Shown: piece after piece, positions 1-5,697 of the stretch
Layout: each line of letters opens with the position of its first letter
How positions within the stretch are numbered: the first letter of the stretch is position 1
NCBI GenBank assembly: GCA_903920415.1
Contig: CAIXMD010000082.1
Span: 1-14,857 of the forward strand
Direction: 5' to 3'
DNA: 14,857 nt
Source of the DNA: an uncultured Desulfomonile sp.
GTDB lineage: Bacteria > Desulfobacterota > Desulfomonilia > Desulfomonilales > Desulfomonilaceae
The notes under the pieces: model-generated
The model's input: only the letters and a program-made list of their open reading frames with translations
Database searches by the model: none
Told to the model about the DNA's origin: nothing
Program-made: the position numbers and the translations under genes

Positions 1-157
1 GGCTTGCCCGGGCGATTGCCATGGCAGCGGAATACGCCTCACGATAATGCAGTCCGGCAGCAGCCAGAATGACAATGGTCCAGAATGAGGCTATCAGAAG
101 GAGGAACCTGTCTATGCGGGTCTGGACATCACCAATGACTTTGGTAGAGGAGGTCAT
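1..157 (-). CDS. N-terminal fragment of a membrane protein, probable sensor (runs off the left edge)
   Basis: The complement of 155-157 is an ATG that opens 52 codons reaching the window edge without a stop. The first 17 residues are polar and end in TRIDR; residues about 18-36 (FLLLIASFWTIVILAAAGL) form one clear membrane-spanning segment, followed by HYREAYSAAMAIARAS. A short cytoplasmic N-terminus, one helix, then an amphipathic extracytoplasmic start is how many histidine kinases and chemoreceptor-like proteins with a periplasmic sensor domain begin, and the YREAYxxAxxIARA string resembles the start of DUF3365-type sensor domains. That family guess is inference; only the membrane topology is seen. 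The ribosome binding site is weak (GAGTGAG about 9 bases upstream). The gene points away from the transposase remnant, which begins roughly 200 bases upstream of its start and may have altered its promoter region. Confidence 0.6.
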   Translation of the reverse strand, partial: MTSSTKVIGDVQTRIDRFLLLIASFWTIVILAAAGLHYREAYSAAMAIARAS

Positions 158-349
158 GATGTTTATCTCACTCGAAAGTTTTTTCAACTCTAACCCACAA
201 CCAAGGGAAATGTCTCTAATTTTATTGAGGGAGTCTTTCCCAAATTCCAGAAATTGAAAAATCTTGACCCAGTACCAGATGAGGATACTTTTCCATCACA
301 ACAAAATGCTTTTTTTGTCTTGGACTCAAGTTGCAAATCCCCAAGAGAT

Positions 350-956
350 CCTTGAGAATTGGGCTCCTCTTCGGACAATCCCATTGGGTTGATCGTTCAT
401 GACACCATGGTGTTCAAGCGTCAAGGGACTCCTTTGGGATTGCTCGACGTACAGTGCTGGGCTCGGAATCCTAGGGAGTTCGGGAAAAAGAAGCTCCGTC
501 ATAGTCTGCCCATCGAGCAAAAAGAAAGCTACAACTGGCTCGAAAGCTTCAAAAAAGTGGTCCAAGCGCACAAACAGTGTTCAGACACTGTCTTTGTCAG
601 TGTTGGAGACCGGGAAGCCGACATATACGAGCTTCTTGAACTTGCCCTTGCTGATCCTTCGGGTCCGAAACTTCTTGTGAGATCTCAGCATAATCGGCGG
701 CTTGCTAAAGAAGAAGCATACATCTGGGATAAGATAGCTCAGCAGTCCACTGTTGTTGAGATGGGTATCCGTGCGCCTGACGGCCAAACTCGGTGGCTTT
801 CTGGGTCGCAAGTGTGACGGCGAACCTGGAACAAAGGCCCTTTGGCTTGGCCTTCAGCGACTCGACGACATCGCAGGCGTGTATCAGTTCATGGCTCCCT
901 TTGTCGTCCCACATCCCCAAGACCCACCCGTGTCCAGCGACTCCGGTTGTGGGTAA
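350..956 (+). pseudogene. Remnant of a Tn5/IS4-type transposase with N-terminal and internal deletions
   Basis: Two pieces of one transposase lie in different frames. Piece one (about 350-780) reads NPIGLIVHDTMVFK, then GTPLGLLDVQCWAR and SVGDREADIYELL; the Asp of DREADI (codon 608-610) corresponds to the second catalytic Asp of Tn5-like DDE transposases (D188 in Tn5). Piece two (about 774-956, another frame) reads KLGGFLGRKCDGEPGTKALW and GLQRLDDIAGVYQF, the conserved C-terminal part, ending at TAA 954-956. In intact members roughly 150-180 residues lie between these blocks, including the Y-R-E-K region with the catalytic Glu; here they are gone. The first catalytic Asp, upstream of NPIGLIVHD, is also missing: a stop lies just before 353 in that frame. 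Bases 306-358 in yet another frame read QVANPQEILENW, weakly like the family N-terminal domain. It cannot encode an active enzyme. I could not define terminal inverted repeats. Confidence 0.85.
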
Positions 957-1069
957 AGATCAGATCGTGGAGAGGGCGTGTCGAAACGGCACTTCACAAT
1001 GCAGCAGATACATCGTCGTCATGAAAGTCTGCAGAAACTGAATATAAGAAATCCCCTTGAATGAGAAGC

Positions 1070-1132
1070 TTTGCCGAGAGCCCAATAAACGCTTCCTAAA
1101 CTGTTACTCTCAGCGGGTTCGCCCTCGGCAAA
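1070..1132. repeat. Inverted repeat of 9 bp, 45-base spacer, downstream of the TonB-C gene
   Basis: TTTGCCGAG at 1070-1078 is matched perfectly by CTCGGCAAA at 1124-1132. It lies between the end of the transposase remnant and the stop codon of the TonB-C gene. The long loop and absence of a T-run make an intrinsic terminator unlikely. It could be a leftover of mobile-element ends or a long-range RNA stem at the end of the TonB-C transcript. Confidence 0.35.
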
Positions 1133-1152
1133 ACAATATCAGACGCGTTTTC

Positions 1153-1767
1153 TTATGGCTGGAGACCCCAGAGGTACTTCTTTACAGGCGGCGCAGGCAC
1201 TGGAAGCTCTTTGATTGTAGTTGCCTCTTTTTTGTGAGCAGTACCAGCCGAGACACCCCAGTTATATTTCCTTTCGGCTCTGTCTGACTCCCCTGCCACG
1301 GTAGTATTGTCACTATTCACCGGATGTTCAACCGTGATGACTGGAATTGTGGGCAATTCGGCCACGATGAAGTTTGCTTTTACAAGGACTCGGCCCGCAT
1401 TGATTTCATCGGGAAACGCGGGGAAAGGAGCTGCCGAGCGAATGGCCTGCATGAGTGTTCTGTCCATTTCAGGATTGCCTGAACCCCGGACTAGTTCAAC
1501 AGACTCCAAAGCGCCGGATCTCTTGATCCCATAGTTGATGGTAATCTTGCCTTTGAGAGCACCGGGCACGGCAAGGTCTAGGGGTGTGGTCCAAGCCTTC
1601 TGGATGGCATCCCGGGTTAGAAGCGTATAATCGTTAAGCGTCTTGTTACGAGTTGAGCGGTCCACGACCACCTGGTCCATGGCCAAGGATGCAGTCATGT
1701 CGGAGGCAATCGCAGATACGACCGAACTCATCATGACTACGATTAGGATGACAACGAGCTTTTTCAT
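1153..1767 (-). CDS. Secreted protein with a TonB/TolA C-terminal-like domain and a repeated KYxWG tail motif
   Basis: The product has 204 residues. Residues 1-21 form a signal peptide (MKK, hydrophobic core, cleavage likely after VSAIA), so it should be periplasmic. Residues about 48-136 match the TonB C-terminal domain family (TIGR01352-like): IQKAWTTP, a KGKITINYGIKRSGALESV strand pair, then GSGNPEMDRTLMQAIRSAAP and FPAFPDE before the last strand. Real TonB has an uncleaved N-terminal anchor that contacts ExbB/ExbD and a Pro-rich spacer before this domain; here there is neither, and a 68-residue tail follows the domain instead. The tail holds two copies of a K-Y-x-W-G motif (residues 167-171 and 197-201), separated by a Lys- then Pro-rich linker. 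The start is supported by AAGGGGAAAGA just upstream of ATG 1767. No exbB, exbD or receptor gene is adjacent, so energy transduction cannot be assumed; a structural or peptidoglycan/outer-membrane binding role is equally possible. Confidence 0.8.
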   Translation of the reverse strand: MKKLVVILIVVMMSSVVSAIASDMTASLAMDQVVVDRSTRNKTLNDYTLLTRDAIQKAWTTPLDLAVPGALKGKITINYGIKRSGALESVELVRGSGNPEMDRTLMQAIRSAAPFPAFPDEINAGRVLVKANFIVAELPTIPVITVEHPVNSDNTTVAGESDRAERKYNWGVSAGTAHKKEATTIKELPVPAPPVKKYLWGLQP

Positions 1768-1778
1768 TCTTTCCCCTT

Positions 1779-1796
1779 CTCTTTCTCTTTCTCTTT
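1779..1796. repeat. Three tandem copies of hexamer CTCTTT next to the TonB-C ribosome binding site
   Basis: Exact CTCTTT units lie at 1779-1784, 1785-1790 and 1791-1796, that is AAAGAG repeats in the mRNA of the TonB-C gene, starting 11 bases upstream of its ATG. Their purine-rich sequence resembles weak Shine-Dalgarno elements, and change in copy number would alter the leader. Confidence 0.6.
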
Positions 1797-1798
1797 CA

Positions 1799-1811
1799 GC
1801 AGGCGGCCTGC
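1799..1811 (-). promoter_or_regulatory. Small hairpin in the 5' leader of the TonB-C gene
   Basis: GCAGG at 1799-1803 and CCTGC at 1807-1811 form a 5-bp GC-rich stem with a 3-base loop, directly upstream of the hexamer repeat. It could stabilise the leader. No function is proven. Confidence 0.3.
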
Positions 1812-1859
1812 CCTAGGATTTCCGACCAAGTTCCCTCAAAGCACCAGACACCACTACAG

Positions 1860-1889
1860 TTGATAAATTATTATATTCCTTAATATAGA
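1860..1889 (+). promoter_or_regulatory. Candidate sigma70-type promoter without a gene behind it
   Basis: TTGATA (1860-1865) is followed after 18 bases by TATAGA (1884-1889) within an A+T-rich patch. Transcription would begin near 1896, at the left arm of the 1895-1918 stem. The same patch holds TATAAT on the - strand (1870-1875), which could instead serve the TonB-C gene, although I see no good -35 for it. Confidence 0.3.
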
Positions 1890-1894
1890 TAGTT

Positions 1895-1918
1895 ACCGAC
1901 AATAACAAATGTGTCGGT
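1895..1918. repeat. Perfect 7-bp inverted repeat with 10-base loop
   Basis: ACCGACA (1895-1901) pairs with TGTCGGT (1912-1918). It lies upstream of the TonB-C gene and directly at the predicted start of a possible + strand transcript, so it may be an operator or an RNA stem. Confidence 0.4.
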
Positions 1919-2129
1919 TGAATCTTTCGTAGCAACACATTTAGTTCACGTCAAGACAAAAATTCTATTGTCCGAAGTTGATTTCCGTCAAGGTGATATT
2001 TTCATGATTCGTAGTGGCCTTCCAGCCATGGGAACAGCGTAAAAATATGCTTTCAGAACGACTCATTTCGGTGGGATGTTCGAGGGGTCCTGAGGGAGAA
2101 AGCTTACTGGTTGGATTTCATTTTTGATA

Positions 2130-2166
2130 GAGAGTGCCTGGAATGGCCCCTCTCATCTTTTTCTTT
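2130..2166 (+). terminator. Terminator-like hairpin with T-rich tail, + strand
   Basis: GAGAG (2130-2134) pairs with CTCTC (2150-2154) and GCC (2136-2138) with GGC (2145-2147) around a 6-base loop, with a small internal loop of T against CC. The right arm is followed by ATCTTTTTCTTT, the signature of intrinsic termination on the + strand. No + strand protein gene ends before it, since the nearest genes on both sides are on the - strand. Confidence 0.5.
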
Positions 2167-2178
2167 GGTAGTTGATGA

Positions 2179-2201
2179 ATCGTGTCGCCCCGGCGAACGA
2201 T
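2179..2201 (-). terminator. Hairpin downstream of the Cache-domain gene, possible terminator without a T-run
   Basis: ATCGT (2179-2183) pairs with ACGAT (2197-2201) and TCGC (2185-2188) with GCGA (2193-2196), with a single bulged G and a 4-base loop. It lies about 90 bases past the stop of the Cache-domain gene. There is no T-run on either side, so it may only protect the 3' end of that mRNA. Confidence 0.3.
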
Positions 2202-2292
2202 CACCTTGGTAAGGCCCAAAGGCTACAAAGTCTTGCGAGAGCACTCGATATCTTCGATCGTGTGCGTGTCCAGGAATCGTATCGATCTCAAG

Positions 2293-2748
2293 TTACTTGT
2301 AGTAGCCGGCTCCGATATAGACCGTTTCACCGGGCACCTTCATGATAAAGGTATTTTTAAGTGCCGGTTCTTTATCTCCGGGTTTTGGCCACCAGTATTC
2401 TACCCAGCCCGATCCGTCCTTGTCTGCAACCTCCTTGAACTTGACAAAGAAAGCAGTACCTTTTGGATCCTTGAGATCGGTTGCATCTTTACCAACGAGT
2501 TGTTTTGCGAAAGGATGGGCCAACACTTTGTTGTCCATAGAGCCCACAAAAAGATATAAGTCATCTTTCACAAAAGGTCCCTTCGGATCATCAATGGCCT
2601 TGATGGTATCATCCTTACCCTTTGCCTTGAACGCTGCTACCCCCTGTTCTACCAGGGCCTTGGTATCTGCAGCCTTATCGGCTATTGCCGTCCCAACTAA
2701 AAAAAGGCCGAGAGCCATTATGAAGCCCAACAGGAAAATCTTTCTCAT
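2293..2748 (-). CDS. Stand-alone periplasmic Cache-domain protein
   Basis: The product has 151 residues. Residues 1-23 form a signal peptide ending GTAIA, so the mature protein is probably periplasmic. The rest resembles a single Cache domain (sCache_2 type): a helix with KALVEQGVAAFKAKGKDDTI, then PKGPFVKDDLYLFVGSMD, KVLAHPFAKQLVGKDATDLK, GTAFFVKFKEVADK, and GSGWVEYWWPKPGDK before a final strand ending YIGAGYYK. In chemoreceptors and kinases this domain binds small ligands such as short organic acids outside the membrane; here no transmembrane or signalling part follows, so the protein would act as a soluble binding or sensing partner. The start is firm, with AAAGGAGA eight bases upstream of ATG 2748. 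No kinase or transport gene adjoins it, so its ligand and partner are unknown. Confidence 0.82.
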   Translation of the reverse strand: MRKIFLLGFIMALGLFLVGTAIADKAADTKALVEQGVAAFKAKGKDDTIKAIDDPKGPFVKDDLYLFVGSMDNKVLAHPFAKQLVGKDATDLKDPKGTAFFVKFKEVADKDGSGWVEYWWPKPGDKEPALKNTFIMKVPGETVYIGAGYYK

Positions 2749-3021
2749 GCAGTTCTCCTTTAGTTATGAGATACGTTAACATCCAGCGATCGTAAAGCCT
2801 GGCGTTCCAACAAGATGTGTTGCAGGAGGGCCTCCACTCCAACCGCATGTCAACCGTCAGCCGGGGTACGCGTAACAGTTACACTTTTAAAATACGTTTT
2901 GCAAGATTGTATTCAAACAATAGCGTTACTACGGCCGCGGAATCAGGCAGTCAAATTTTCACTGGAAGGGAAGCCGCCCTTGCAGACGATTATTACGAGC
3001 ATCTCCGCAGCGAACAATAAG

Positions 3022-3061
3022 CCTGCCCCAGGAGTTAGCATGATCTATATCCTGGAGCAGG
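3022..3061 (-). terminator. Large stem-loop in the hcp 3' region, possible terminator
   Basis: CCTGCCCCAGGA (3022-3033) pairs with TCCTGGAGCAGG (3050-3061), 11 of 12 positions, with a 16-base loop. Read on the - strand it lies about 77 bases after the hcp stop and is followed by CTTATTGTT, a modest T-rich tail. It could equally end a transcript on the + strand, but no T-run follows there. Confidence 0.4.
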
Positions 3062-3108
3062 TAGTCTCAATTACGATGAACGTATTTAATTAAGCTTCTC
3101 GAGTACAC

Positions 3109-3129
3109 GATCGGTCGCTCTTTCCGATC
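3109..3129 (-). terminator. Short hairpin right after hcp
   Basis: GATCGG (3109-3114) pairs with CCGATC (3124-3129) around a 9-base loop, beginning 8 bases past the hcp stop codon. There is no T-run, so it is more likely an mRNA 3' structure than a strong terminator. Confidence 0.3.
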
Positions 3130-3137
3130 CAAACAGT

Positions 3138-4778
3138 TTATCCAAGAATCGCCTTAAGGTCGGCTTCAGGGGTACTGATTGGCTTGATGTCGAAGTTCTT
3201 TACGAGCACGTCCAGAACATTAGGTGTAATGAATGCGGGGAGGCTGGGCCCCAAGCGGATTCCCTTTATTCCCAGGTGCAGAAGAGTAAGAAGTATAGCC
3301 ACTGCCTTCTGCTCGTACCACGACAGGACCATGGACAAGGGAAGATCGTTGACTCCCACGTTAAACGCCTGGGACAACGCCACGGCAATCTGAATCGCCG
3401 AATAAGCGTCATTGCACTGTCCTATATCCAGGAGGCGCGGGATTCCGCCGATATCGCCCAAGTCCTTGTCAAAGAACCTGAACTTCCCGCAAGCTAGTGT
3501 CAGGACCACGCAATTGTCCGGAACTTTCTCCACGAATTCAGTGTAATAGTTCCTTCCAGGCTTAGCCCCATCGCATCCGGCTACGAGGAAGAAGTGGCGA
3601 ATGGCTCCGCTCTTTACCGCATCAATAACCTTTCCGGCCACCGACATGACGGAATTCCTTCCAAAACCGCACGTGACAGACTTACCGTTGGTATCTGAAG
3701 TAAAACCGGTCATTGACAACGCTTTTGAGATGACCGGGGTAAAGTTCTTGTCAGCGATGTGGGGCACCCCAGGCCATCCCACCAGGCCTGTTGTAAAGAT
3801 GTTGTCCCCGTATGTATCTTTGGGACGCTGAATACAATTTGTCGTCATGAGTATGGATCCTGGAAAATCCGCGAACTCCTTCCGCTGGTTCTGCCAGGCC
3901 GTCCCATAATGCCCATAGAAGTGAGAATATTTTTTTAGTCCAGGATACGCGTGAGTAGGCAACATCTCACCATGTGAGTAAACGTAGATCCCTTTGCCTT
4001 CGGTCTGTTTAAGTATTTCTTCCATGTCCTTGAGGTCGTGGCCCGACACCAGGATGGCTTTCCCGGCTTTAGCACCCAGGGGGACCTTGGTCGGGACAGG
4101 GTGACCATAAGTACCGGTGTTGCCGGCATCCAGCAACTCCATGGTTCTGAGATTGACTTCGCCGCACTTCAGGACAAGCCCTACCCAGTCATTGAGCGTG
4201 AGATCCCGATTCAGGGTCGCTGCAAGCCCTTCATGAACAAAAGAGTACACCGCGTCGTCTTCCTGGGATAAAATCTGGGCATGATCCGCGTAGGCCGATA
4301 CTCCTCTCAAGCCTAAAATGAGAATATGCTGGAGAGACAGTATGTCCCTATCAATCGAGGGATCAGGCAAAAAGCCCACGCCGACCGCTTGCTTGAGCAT
4401 GCCATCTATGTCCGATGCAGGCTGGAAAGTGGCTGCAGCCTCAGAAAAGTCCACCCTTCCACCAGCCGCGCTAACTTTTTTCTTCAGGATTTCCCTTAAT
4501 TCGACACATCTCTTTATAAGGTGTACAAGTCGTGCCGGGTCGAAATCCACGTTGGTCAAGTTTGAAAACATTGCCTGTACAGAGAAAACATTGACCTCAC
4601 GGTCTATCACTCCCACCTTGCGACCTTCCACCGCGAAGAGAGCCAAACCCTTGAGAGCGTATGTGAGTAAATCCTGGAGCCCAGCAGCTTCAGGTGATTT
4701 TCCGCAAACTCCAACTTTGGTGCACCCCGTTCCGAAAGCCGTTTGTTCGCACTGATAACAAAACATCTTCTCGTCCAT
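3138..4778 (-). CDS. hcp: Hybrid cluster protein, class I (hydroxylamine reductase / NO-stress protein)
   Basis: The product has 546 residues, the usual length for Hcp. The N-terminal cysteines C7, C10, C19 and C25 are spaced C-x2-C-x8-C-x5-C, the class I pattern found in strict anaerobes and carrying a cubane Fe-S cluster. All expected ligands of the hybrid 4Fe-2O-2S cluster are visible: H247 (SGHDLK), E271 (SHGEML), C315 (TTNCIQ), C402 (VAGCDG), C430 (LACGKF), C455 (IGQCND) and E489 (WYEQKA). Hcp is a cytoplasmic protein known to reduce hydroxylamine in vitro and now thought to act mainly on nitric oxide. The start is firm: AAGGAGG lies six bases upstream of ATG 4778. The gene is divergent from a Crp/Fnr regulator and has a palindromic operator and a -10 element upstream, so induction by nitrosative stress is likely. 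No hcr-type reductase is adjacent, so the electron donor is elsewhere. Confidence 0.97.
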   Translation of the reverse strand: MDEKMFCYQCEQTAFGTGCTKVGVCGKSPEAAGLQDLLTYALKGLALFAVEGRKVGVIDREVNVFSVQAMFSNLTNVDFDPARLVHLIKRCVELREILKKKVSAAGGRVDFSEAAATFQPASDIDGMLKQAVGVGFLPDPSIDRDILSLQHILILGLRGVSAYADHAQILSQEDDAVYSFVHEGLAATLNRDLTLNDWVGLVLKCGEVNLRTMELLDAGNTGTYGHPVPTKVPLGAKAGKAILVSGHDLKDMEEILKQTEGKGIYVYSHGEMLPTHAYPGLKKYSHFYGHYGTAWQNQRKEFADFPGSILMTTNCIQRPKDTYGDNIFTTGLVGWPGVPHIADKNFTPVISKALSMTGFTSDTNGKSVTCGFGRNSVMSVAGKVIDAVKSGAIRHFFLVAGCDGAKPGRNYYTEFVEKVPDNCVVLTLACGKFRFFDKDLGDIGGIPRLLDIGQCNDAYSAIQIAVALSQAFNVGVNDLPLSMVLSWYEQKAVAILLTLLHLGIKGIRLGPSLPAFITPNVLDVLVKNFDIKPISTPEADLKAILG

Positions 4779-4849
4779 TTTTCCTCCTTGTCGTCACCGT
4801 TTAGTTTCTTTGTACTTCTTGAAGTTATACCAACCGTCTCGTTGCATAC

Positions 4850-4898
4850 TAATGGGATATTACTCATTGCTGAAAAAGAACCCTTGACTTAAGTCAAG
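4850..4898 (-). promoter_or_regulatory. Probable hcp promoter, class II activator type
   Basis: On the - strand a TAATAT -10 element (complement of 4857-4862) puts transcription start near 4850, about 72 bases before the hcp ATG. The centre of the 4883-4898 palindrome lies about 41 bases upstream of that start, the standard position for an activator of the Crp/Fnr family that replaces the -35 element. No good -35 hexamer is seen. Confidence 0.6.
4883..4898. promoter_or_regulatory. HcpR-type operator, perfect 16-bp palindrome CTTGACTTAAGTCAAG
   Basis: The palindrome lies in the divergent hcp/regulator intergenic region. Its core, TTGAC-N4-GTCAA, matches the HcpR operator consensus I recall from comparative work on sulfate reducers, and differs from the FNR box (TTGAT-N4-ATCAA) by one base per half-site. 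The neighbouring regulator has the E-x-x-S-R recognition helix expected to read TTGA half-sites. Confidence 0.75.
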
Positions 4899-4975
4899 AG
4901 GGACATTTTTTTCAAAATGACTTTAAGAAATTTCTGTCTGGTTTCGTCTGTCACTTGACCTTTTCGCATTTTTGA

Positions 4976-5674
4976 ATGATTTTGTCTTGCGTGGGCATCA
5001 TAGAAAACATCGCTGCCATTCCTTTGTTCGAGGGATTGCCTCCTGACAATCACAAAGACTTGGCTTTGATTGCTATCGAGAAGAGGTATGTTCGGGGTGA
5101 AACAATCTTCTCCGAAGGTCAAGCCGGAAGCGGCTTCTATGTAATTATAGGCGGGCGAGTGAAGATTTTCAAACTTTCTTCAGAAGGAAAGGAACAGATT
5201 CTTCACATATTTGGGCCAGGTGAACCTTTTGGAGAAGTGCCGGTATTCGAAGGACGGCGTTTTCCTGCCCACGCGGTTGCACTGGAAGACAGTCGCTTCC
5301 TTTTTTTCCCAAGGTCCTCCTTTGTAGAACTAATCAAGAAAAATCCCTCACTCTCATTGAATATGCTGGCTGTGCTCTCTCGTCGCCTTCGCAGATTCAC
5401 CGCTCTCGTTGACGATCTGTCACTCAAAGAAGTTCCAGGAAGACTTGCTGCCCATGTGTTGTACCTCAGCGACAAAAAAGATGGCGCCAATGAATTCCCC
5501 CTGGATCTCCCGAAAGGCCAACTGGCAGGATTGCTGGGAACAATACCTGAGACTCTCTCGCGAATCCTCACAAAAATGGTTAAGCAAGAGCTTATAGAGT
5601 CTGAAGGACCTCGGATCAGGATTTTAGATCGTAAGGGTCTGGAAGATCTCGTTGAAGGCATACGGCGACTCTGA
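4976..5674 (+). CDS. hcpR: Crp/Fnr-family regulator, HcpR-like
   Basis: The product has 232 residues. Residues about 15-115 form the cyclic-nucleotide-binding-type beta-barrel (FSEGQAGSGFYVIIGGRVKI, then PGEPFGEVPVFEG), 116-145 the dimer helix, and 178-205 the winged helix-turn-helix (LPKGQLAGLLGTIPETLSRI) with E192, S195 and R196 in the FNR-like E-x-x-S-R pattern. The Arg-Ser pair that binds cAMP in Crp is absent (GRRFPAHA instead), and the only cysteine is C5, so it cannot carry an FNR-type Fe-S cluster. In HcpR proteins studied elsewhere haem has been implicated in NO sensing; that is not shown here. It is transcribed divergently from hcp with the matching operator between them, which is the basis for the name. 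The start is uncertain: ATG 4976 lacks a ribosome binding site and a GTG at about 4991 would begin at MGIIENIAAIPLF, closer to the family start. Confidence 0.87.
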   Translation: MILSCVGIIENIAAIPLFEGLPPDNHKDLALIAIEKRYVRGETIFSEGQAGSGFYVIIGGRVKIFKLSSEGKEQILHIFGPGEPFGEVPVFEGRRFPAHAVALEDSRFLFFPRSSFVELIKKNPSLSLNMLAVLSRRLRRFTALVDDLSLKEVPGRLAAHVLYLSDKKDGANEFPLDLPKGQLAGLLGTIPETLSRILTKMVKQELIESEGPRIRILDRKGLEDLVEGIRRL

Positions 5675-5697
5675 ATTTACGAGGATAATTTTCTCGA

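Larger units (their letters stand above)
1768..2292. other. 525-base stretch without a recognisable protein gene
   Basis: I see no protein-coding gene here. The left part is the leader of the TonB-C gene (hexamer repeat, hairpin) and an A+T-rich patch around 1860-1890. A perfect stem ACCGACA/TGTCGGT (1895-1901 with 1912-1918, 10-base loop) follows. A 12-codon reading frame at 2004-2042 (MIRSGLPAMGTA) has AAGGTGA seven bases upstream. A terminator-like hairpin sits at 2130-2166 on the + strand. A second strong hairpin lies at 2179-2201, about 90 bases beyond the stop of the Cache-domain gene. Confidence 0.6.
2780..3137. other. 358-base intergenic stretch between the Cache-domain gene and hcp
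   Basis: It should hold the promoter of the Cache-domain gene, which I could not identify, and the end of the hcp transcript. It contains a short palindrome GTAACAGTTAC (2872-2882), two hairpins (3022-3061 and 3109-3129) and one open + strand frame (2817-3020) without a ribosome binding site, which I do not accept as a gene. Confidence 0.5.

Noticed and set aside
264..291. TTGACC-N16-TACTTT as a transposase promoter
   Set aside because: Short, imperfect hexamers upstream of a broken gene; nothing downstream to test it against.
2817..3020. A + strand frame of 67 codons
   Set aside because: It starts at a GTG without ribosome binding site, has no family resemblance, and lies in the shared 3'/5' regulatory region of flanking genes. 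Kept only as a low-interest finding.
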